NCBI GenBank assembly: GCA_948472605.1
Contig: CAOKUH010000014.1
Coordinates: forward strand, 1-18,831
Direction: 5' to 3'
From: an uncultured Mycoplasmatota bacterium
Lineage (GTDB): Bacteria; Bacillota_I; Bacilli_A; RF39; UBA660
DNA: 18,831 nucleotides
Shown: one piece after another, positions 13,363 through 18,831 of the stretch
Layout: every line of letters begins with the position of its first letter
Numbering within the stretch: position 1 is the stretch's first letter
The notes under the pieces: generated by a model
Told to the model about the DNA's origin: nothing
Databases searched by the model: none
What the model saw: only the letters and a program-made list of their open reading frames with translations
Translations under genes and position numbers: made by a program

Positions 13363-16119
13363 ATGGGTGTTTATGAAAGTGAAGCAAGATTAGAAGATAG
13401 AATGATAGACCAACTTGTTAAGCAAGGATATGAAAAGGTAAAAACAAATGATGTCAAAGATTTAGAAAATAATTTTAGAGAGCAAGTTAATCGCCACAAT
13501 AAAATTGAATTAAAAAATAAACCACTATCCGATAAAGAATTTGAAAAGCTAATGGTAAAAATATCTGGAAAAGGTGTTTATCAAAGTGCAAATGAATTAA
13601 GACAAAAACAATTTATTGAAAGAGATGATGGCTCTAAAGTATATATTGAGTTATTTAATAAAAATGATTGGTGTAAGAATATTTTCCAAGTTACACATCA
13701 AACTACTGTCGAAGGCAAATATGTTAATAGATATGATGTTACTATTTTAATAAATGGACTTCCTCTTGTACAAATTGAACTTAAAAGAAGAGGCAATGAT
13801 ATGAAAGAAGCTTTTAATCAAATTAAAAGATATAAAAGACATTCTTATACAGGGCTTTATAAATATATTCAATTATTTGTTATTAGTAATGGTGTAGATA
13901 CTAAATATTTTGCCAATGGAGATCAGGAATTAAATTATGGATTTACTTTTTATTGGACTGATGTAGATAATAGTAGAATTACTAATTTAGAACAATTCTG
14001 TGTGTTCTTCTTAGATAGATGTAATATTGGCAAGATGATAGCAAGATATATGATTATAAATAAGACAGATAAAACTTTAATGGTTATGAGACCTTATCAA
14101 GTTTATGCTGTTGAAAATATAGTATCTCGTGCATTAGATACAAGTAATAATGGATATATTTGGCATACAACTGGATCTGGTAAAACTATTACATCATTTA
14201 AAACAAGTCAAATATTAGCATTAGAACCATCTATTAATCAGGTATTCTTCTTAGTTGATAGAAAAGATTTAGATAAACAAACATTAGATGAATTTAATAA
14301 GTTTGATCCAGGTTGTGTTGATATGACAAATCAAACAGATAAATTAATTAAACAAATAAAAGACAGTTCAAAACCGCTTATAATAACTACTATTCAAAAA
14401 ATGGCAAATGCTTGCTCTAATCCTAAATATGCAGGTGTAATGGAGAAATATAAAGATTTAAAAACAGTATTTATAATTGATGAATGTCATAGAAGTCAAT
14501 TTGGTGAAATGCATAGGCAAATATCTAAAACATTTACAAAGGCACAATATTTTGGATTTACAGGTACTCCTAGATTTAAAGAAAATCCATCACAAGATGG
14601 AAGAAGTACAGCAGATATATTTGAAAAATGTTTGCACACCTATTTAATTAAAGATGCTATTAAAGATGAAAATGTATTAGGTTTTTCAGTTGATTATATG
14701 AAATTTATTGAATTAAATTCAAGAAAATTAGAAGAAGATATGATGGTAGAAGGGATAGATACAGAAGAAGTATTTATGGCTGATGATAGAATTACCTTAA
14801 TAACAAATGATATTATTAAACATCATAATATCAAAACTCGTGATAAAAAATATAATGCTATATTTACAGTATCATCAATTCCGCAATTAGTTAAATATTA
14901 TGATACTTTTAAAACGATTAATCATGATTTAAAAATAGGAGCTATATTTACTTATGGTGCAAATGAAGAATTGGATGACGACATTGAGCATTCTAGAGAA
15001 TCTTTAGATAGAATTATTGGTGATTATAATAAAATGTATAATACTAATTTTTCTTCAAATAACTTTGATGGATATTTTAGAGATATATGTAAAAAGATTA
15101 AAAACACTGAAATAGACATAGTAATCGTTGTTAATATGTTATTAACAGGATTCGATGCTAAAAGATTAAATACATTATATGTTGATAAGAGTCTGAAATA
15201 TCACGATTTAATTCAAGCGTTTTCAAGAACAAACAGAGTTGAAACAGAAACGAAACCGTTTGGGAATATAGTTTGCTATAGAACTACTAAAACAAGAGTG
15301 GATGAAGCAGTTAGATTATTTTCACAAACAGATAGTATAGATACTGTAATTATGGCACCATATGAAACATACTTAGAAAAACTAAAAGTGTGTGTTGATA
15401 GATTGCTTAGTATCACACCAGTAGTAGAAAGCGTTGATTCACTTGAAAGTGAAGAAGATATTAAAGAATTTATAATAGCATTTAGAGAACTTGCAAAAGT
15501 TTTAGTTAGTTTAAAAACATTCAATCAATTTGATTTGGATACCTGTGGAGTATTAATCAATACTCAAATATTTGAAGATTATAAAAGTAAATATTATGAA
15601 TTATATAGAAAATTGTCAAATGATAAAGAGAAAAGTTCAATATTAAATGATGTAACTTTTTCATTAGAGTTAATCCAGACAGATAAAATTAATGTTTCAT
15701 ATATATTAAATTTAATTAGAAATGTTGATTTATCAAATGAAGAACAAAAGCAAAAAGACATTATTGATATTCAAAGTAAATTAGTAAATATTACAGATGA
15801 TGAATTATTCTTAAAAGCAGATTTAATTAAAAGTTTCTTAACATCAATATTACCAACTTTAAAAGAAGACGATTCTATTGATGAAGCATTAGATAATCAT
15901 ATGAATAAAGAAAGAGAAAAAGAAATAGAAAAATTTGCTAGTAATAATGATATTAACATTGATAGATTAAAGCAAATCATTGATGAATATGAGTATAGTG
16001 GAATATTCCCAGATAAAGAAATAAACGATTCAATAGAAATCGATGACTATTGGGAAAGAAGAACTATTAAAAATAATATAAAAGAGTTTATTAAAAATAT
16101 TTTAAAGAAATTTATGTAG
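13363..16119 (+). CDS. hsdR: Type I restriction enzyme, R subunit (HsdR)
   Basis: A 918-residue translocase-nuclease subunit of a type I restriction-modification enzyme. It cuts unmodified DNA after ATP-driven translocation. The N-terminal nuclease domain carries the PD-(D/E)xK site as Asp125 (NRYDVTI) and Glu139-x-Lys141 (VQIELKRRG). The superfamily 2 helicase motifs follow: Walker A GSGKT (271-275), DECH (373-376), GFTGTPR (398-404), LLTGFDAKRL and AFSRTNR. The C-terminal helical region needed for complex assembly is present and the length is normal, so it should be active. hsdM starts nine bases after the stop. The TAGGTG ribosome binding site is modest. Confidence 0.96.
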   Translation: MGVYESEARLEDRMIDQLVKQGYEKVKTNDVKDLENNFREQVNRHNKIELKNKPLSDKEFEKLMVKISGKGVYQSANELRQKQFIERDDGSKVYIELFNKNDWCKNIFQVTHQTTVEGKYVNRYDVTILINGLPLVQIELKRRGNDMKEAFNQIKRYKRHSYTGLYKYIQLFVISNGVDTKYFANGDQELNYGFTFYWTDVDNSRITNLEQFCVFFLDRCNIGKMIARYMIINKTDKTLMVMRPYQVYAVENIVSRALDTSNNGYIWHTTGSGKTITSFKTSQILALEPSINQVFFLVDRKDLDKQTLDEFNKFDPGCVDMTNQTDKLIKQIKDSSKPLIITTIQKMANACSNPKYAGVMEKYKDLKTVFIIDECHRSQFGEMHRQISKTFTKAQYFGFTGTPRFKENPSQDGRSTADIFEKCLHTYLIKDAIKDENVLGFSVDYMKFIELNSRKLEEDMMVEGIDTEEVFMADDRITLITNDIIKHHNIKTRDKKYNAIFTVSSIPQLVKYYDTFKTINHDLKIGAIFTYGANEELDDDIEHSRESLDRIIGDYNKMYNTNFSSNNFDGYFRDICKKIKNTEIDIVIVVNMLLTGFDAKRLNTLYVDKSLKYHDLIQAFSRTNRVETETKPFGNIVCYRTTKTRVDEAVRLFSQTDSIDTVIMAPYETYLEKLKVCVDRLLSITPVVESVDSLESEEDIKEFIIAFRELAKVLVSLKTFNQFDLDTCGVLINTQIFEDYKSKYYELYRKLSNDKEKSSILNDVTFSLELIQTDKINVSYILNLIRNVDLSNEEQKQKDIIDIQSKLVNITDDELFLKADLIKSFLTSILPTLKEDDSIDEALDNHMNKEREKEIEKFASNNDINIDRLKQIIDEYEYSGIFPDKEINDSIEIDDYWERRTIKNNIKEFIKNILKKFM

Positions 16120-16128
16120 GTGGTATAT

Positions 16129-17688
16129 ATGTCTAGAGAAGAAAAACAACAATCACAGCAAGCGGAATTGCAAAAACAATTGTGGAGTATAGCTAATACC
16201 TTAAGAGGTAATATGGATGCTAATGATTTTAAAAATTATATTTTAGGATTAATATTTTATAGATATCTATCTGAAAACTTAGTTAATTATGTAGAAAATA
16301 CAATGTTAAGAAATACTAAAAAGTATGTAGATATGTTTGATGACAAAAGTAGAGTTGATGACTTTAAAGGCGATTTAATTGAAGATGAAAATATAGGATA
16401 TTTTATTGAACCAGATTATTTATGGAGTACTTTGATAGATAAAATTAAAACTGGTAAATTTGATATATCAATGTTACAAAAAGCAATTAATTCAATATCT
16501 GAATCTACTTTAGGAAATGAATCGGAGGATGATTTTGAAAATCTTTTTGAAGATATGGATTTGAACAATTCTAAACTTGGTAGAGGAGAAGCAGATCGAA
16601 CTAAATTAATATCAACAATTATGTTAAAAATTAATGATATTGACTTTCACCATGAAGATGCAGAAATTGATGTTTTAGGTGATGCTTATGAATATTTGAT
16701 TTCCAATTTTGCAGCATCAGCAGGTAAAAAGGCAGGAGAATTCTATACTCCACAACAAGTATCAAGAATTCTTGCTAAATTAGTTACAATTAATAAATCT
16801 AAACTTCAATCTGTATACGATCCTACTTGTGGATCTGGCTCATTACTATTAAGAGTTGGTAAAGAAACTAAAGTAGTATCTTATTATGGACAAGAATTTA
16901 ATTCTACTACTTACAACTTAGCACGAATGAATATGTTGTTACATGGTGTTTCATTTAGGCATTTTGATATAAAAAATGATGATACTTTAGAAAGACCTAG
17001 ACATATTGATATGAAATTTGATGCAGTAGTTGCAAACCCACCTTATTCTCAAAATTGGAGTGCAGATCCTAAGTTTATAGAAGATGAAAGATTTAGTGCT
17101 TATGGTAAACTAGCACCTAAATCAAAAGCTGACTTTGCTTTTATTCAACATATGATTTATCAGTTATCTGATAATGGGACAATGGCTGTAGTATTACCAC
17201 ATGGAGTATTATTTAGAGGAGCATCAGAGGGGATAATCAGAAAGTATCTTATTAAAGATAAAAACTACTTAGATGCTGTAATTGGATTACCTGCAAATAT
17301 ATTTTATGGTACTAGTATTCCTACCTGTATATTAGTATTTAAAAAATGTAGAGAAAATGAAGAAAATATTATATTTATCGATGCATCTAAAGATTTTGAA
17401 CCAGGAAAAAATCAAAATAGATTAAGAGATCAAGATGTTGATAAAATAATCAAAACTTATACTGATAGAGTCGAAATAGAAAAATATTGTCATATAGCAC
17501 CACTATATGAAATAGAAGAAAATGATTATAACTTAAATATTCCTAGATATGTAGATACCTTTGAAGAGGAAGAAGAAATTGACATTAAAGTAGTACAACA
17601 AGATTTAAAAGAAATAGATAAACAAATAGCTGAAGTTGATAAAGAACTTAATGTTTATTTAAAAGAATTAGGATTAGATGAAATATAA
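16129..17688 (+). CDS. hsdM: Type I restriction enzyme, M subunit (HsdM)
   Basis: A 519-residue N6-adenine DNA methyltransferase of the type I complex (two M and one S form the methylase). The N-terminal helical HsdM_N domain (about 10-150) precedes the catalytic domain. GEFYTPQQV (about 204-212), the SAM-binding DPTCGSGSLL (231-240) and the catalytic NPPY (303-306) are intact. A C-terminal coiled coil (QQDLKEIDKQIAEVDKEL) would contact HsdS. The ATG at 16129 is chosen over GTG 16120 because the TAGGTGG formed at the hsdR stop is then the ribosome binding site; the product then starts MSREEKQQ. Confidence 0.96.
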   Translation: MSREEKQQSQQAELQKQLWSIANTLRGNMDANDFKNYILGLIFYRYLSENLVNYVENTMLRNTKKYVDMFDDKSRVDDFKGDLIEDENIGYFIEPDYLWSTLIDKIKTGKFDISMLQKAINSISESTLGNESEDDFENLFEDMDLNNSKLGRGEADRTKLISTIMLKINDIDFHHEDAEIDVLGDAYEYLISNFAASAGKKAGEFYTPQQVSRILAKLVTINKSKLQSVYDPTCGSGSLLLRVGKETKVVSYYGQEFNSTTYNLARMNMLLHGVSFRHFDIKNDDTLERPRHIDMKFDAVVANPPYSQNWSADPKFIEDERFSAYGKLAPKSKADFAFIQHMIYQLSDNGTMAVVLPHGVLFRGASEGIIRKYLIKDKNYLDAVIGLPANIFYGTSIPTCILVFKKCRENEENIIFIDASKDFEPGKNQNRLRDQDVDKIIKTYTDRVEIEKYCHIAPLYEIEENDYNLNIPRYVDTFEEEEEIDIKVVQQDLKEIDKQIAEVDKELNVYLKELGLDEI

Positions 17689-17691
17689 AAT

Positions 17692-17734
17692 AAAAGGATT
17701 CATACAAACATATTTTGCATAAGTCCTTTTTTTA
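17692..17734. terminator. Possible bidirectional hairpin between hsdM and hsdS
   Basis: AAAAGGA (17692-17698) can pair with TCCTTTT (17724-17730) across a 25-base loop, and the stem is followed by TTTT on the forward strand. It would terminate hsdM transcription but overlaps the last codons of hsdS. Only 11 bases separate the two stop codons. Confidence 0.35.
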
Positions 17735-18821
17735 GTTCTTGTAATTTTTTAAATTTAAGTTCTTCTAAAAAAATCTTTTTTTCTTTTATTTCAATTATTG
17801 TTCCAATTTTATTTTGTATATCAATAGTGGGTACATTTACAAAATAATTTGAAATTTGTGGCGCTGTTAATTGAGGTATTCCTGTAGATTCAGGTATTAT
17901 TTTGATATTATTAATGGCTTCTTGAAAATATTTTAAATTATAGTTTTTCTTTGGAATAAGAACAATCAATCTTACAATAGGATAATAAAACCCATTTCTA
18001 ACCTTTGCGACACCAATCTCTCCACGCCCTGTGATAGTAATTGAATTTTCTTTTATCTTATAAATATTACTATAACCATATAATCCATCTTTATCTAAAT
18101 TATTTGAATATATAGGGTAACAAAATGTTTTGGTTTTAATGGAAGAAATATGTTCTTTTTTTATATCTCCACCTGCAGATACCGTAAATAGTTCGAATAT
18201 CCTTTTTTTATTGCAATTCAAATTGTAAATTAGAGATTTTATTAGACTTTGGGTATATAACTTAAGGTCTTCTATTTTCTTAGTTTGTAGTTTTATTTTT
18301 TTGTCTAATAATGATAGAAAATTTGCTATTTTATTTTGCTCGTTTAAAGTAGGAAGTATAATCTTTATATTTTCTATATTTGACTTACTTATTTCTAAAA
18401 AGGTGGATCCAAATGCTTTTATTAACATTTCTTTTTGAAATTTATTTTTAAGATAAAATATAAACTCGTTATTATATTTTTCATCAACAATTAAAGACTG
18501 GAATCCTTGATTAGTAGATGCTACATTAGTTAGTATAGAAGCTTCACCAATTGTAGCTCTACTTGATAATAGAATAGTTCCAATAGGCAATAATTTTGCA
18601 GATGAATTTTTTAAGCCATCTTTCGTTATTGTTCTTGAGCTGTTTGAAATATATTTAGTTTTTCCTATTTCAGATGGAGTAAACCATTGAATATCTCCGT
18701 TCCAATATTTTGAATTGTCAGTTGATGGAGTTCCGCCACCAGTTACAGTAGCAACATCACAAATTCTTTTAGTACTCCACTCATCAGTAAATTCTTTAAA
18801 TCTTAATTTAGGAACATTCAT
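17700..18821 (-). CDS. hsdS: Type I restriction enzyme, S (specificity) subunit (HsdS)
   Basis: A 373-residue DNA-recognition subunit that gives the HsdRM complex its bipartite target. It starts PKLRFKEFTDEW, the usual HsdS N-terminus. The first target-recognition domain (about 1-155) has the common VTGGGTPST and TNQGFQSL motifs. The central conserved helix is EQNKIANFLSLLDKKI with a following coiled coil (about 162-195). The second recognition domain (about 205-330) and second conserved helix (IQNKIGTIIEIKEKKI to the end) complete the pseudo-twofold layout. It faces hsdM tail to tail, unlike the standard co-directional hsdM-hsdS order. Two adjacent ATGs exist (18822-18824 and 18819-18821); the second gives slightly better spacing from GGTGAG. 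The window ends seven bases upstream, so any partner hsdS or recombinase is out of view. Confidence 0.93.
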   Translation of the reverse strand: MNVPKLRFKEFTDEWSTKRICDVATVTGGGTPSTDNSKYWNGDIQWFTPSEIGKTKYISNSSRTITKDGLKNSSAKLLPIGTILLSSRATIGEASILTNVASTNQGFQSLIVDEKYNNEFIFYLKNKFQKEMLIKAFGSTFLEISKSNIENIKIILPTLNEQNKIANFLSLLDKKIKLQTKKIEDLKLYTQSLIKSLIYNLNCNKKRIFELFTVSAGGDIKKEHISSIKTKTFCYPIYSNNLDKDGLYGYSNIYKIKENSITITGRGEIGVAKVRNGFYYPIVRLIVLIPKKNYNLKYFQEAINNIKIIPESTGIPQLTAPQISNYFVNVPTIDIQNKIGTIIEIKEKKIFLEELKFKKLQELKKGLMQNMFV

Positions 18822-18831
18822 CATCTCACCA

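Noticed and set aside
15276..15524. Reverse-strand ORF inside hsdR
   Set aside because: Its serine/leucine-rich composition mirrors the hsdR coding strand and it has no start signals.
1..18831. CRISPR array, tRNA, rRNA or insertion sequence
   Set aside because: No regularly spaced repeats, cloverleaf with a CCA-type end, conserved rRNA segment, transposase or terminal inverted repeats were seen.

Overview
The window is very AT-rich and has Gram-positive signals throughout: strong AGGAGG/AAGGTG-type ribosome binding sites, extended -10 promoters of the TGnTATAAT type, and U-tailed hairpin terminators. It suggests a low-GC Bacillota, perhaps an uncultured host-associated Bacilli, Erysipelotrichia-like or RF39-like lineage. 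Tryptophan is coded by TGG in the intact genes, and TGA ends the gene at 12115-13134, so the standard bacterial code applies rather than the mycoplasma code. The lineage is an inference from composition and gene content; no rRNA or other marker is present.

Layout. (1) 1-2350: the start of a reverse-strand gene resembling zinc-dependent phospholipase C, then an Abi_2/AbiF-like HEPN gene overlapping by one base with a membrane-anchored HtrA-type serine protease, closed by a clear terminator. (2) 2350-4900: a graveyard. It holds a 26-bp tandem duplication, a two-helix membrane protein split by an in-frame TGA, two adjacent related genes with a short collagen-like (GPT) stem and a possible jelly-roll head, both frameshifted, and the first 15 or so codons of a dead amidase gene. 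(3) 4914-8543: one very large gene. Its first 285 or so residues are a recognisable sigma-70 factor (regions 1.2 to 4); the remaining 920 or so residues look like a tandem series of diverged sigma region-4-like helix-turn-helix modules. A second broken amidase copy follows it, so the sigma gene is bracketed by two copies of the same amidase 5' end. (4) 9398-12045: a reverse transcriptase cassette. A consensus promoter (TTGACA-N17-TATAAT) lies inside a CIRCE-like 9-9-9 operator and drives a structured leader RNA of about 300 nt, followed by an unknown-group/defence-type reverse transcriptase and a metallophosphoesterase with a zinc ribbon. (5) 12115-13134: a second Abi_2-like HEPN gene followed by a compact double-hairpin RNA. 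(6) 13363 to the end: a type I restriction-modification locus with hsdR and hsdM on the forward strand and a two-domain hsdS on the reverse strand.

From 9398 to the end this reads as a defence island: RT plus ncRNA plus phosphoesterase, an abortive-infection HEPN RNase, and type I restriction. Three things deserve attention: the giant sigma factor with repeated region-4-like modules; the RT cassette, whose RNA has alternative folds and whose promoter is embedded in a heat-shock-type operator; and the two HEPN genes, one coupled to a protease and one next to a structured RNA that could be an RNA antitoxin.
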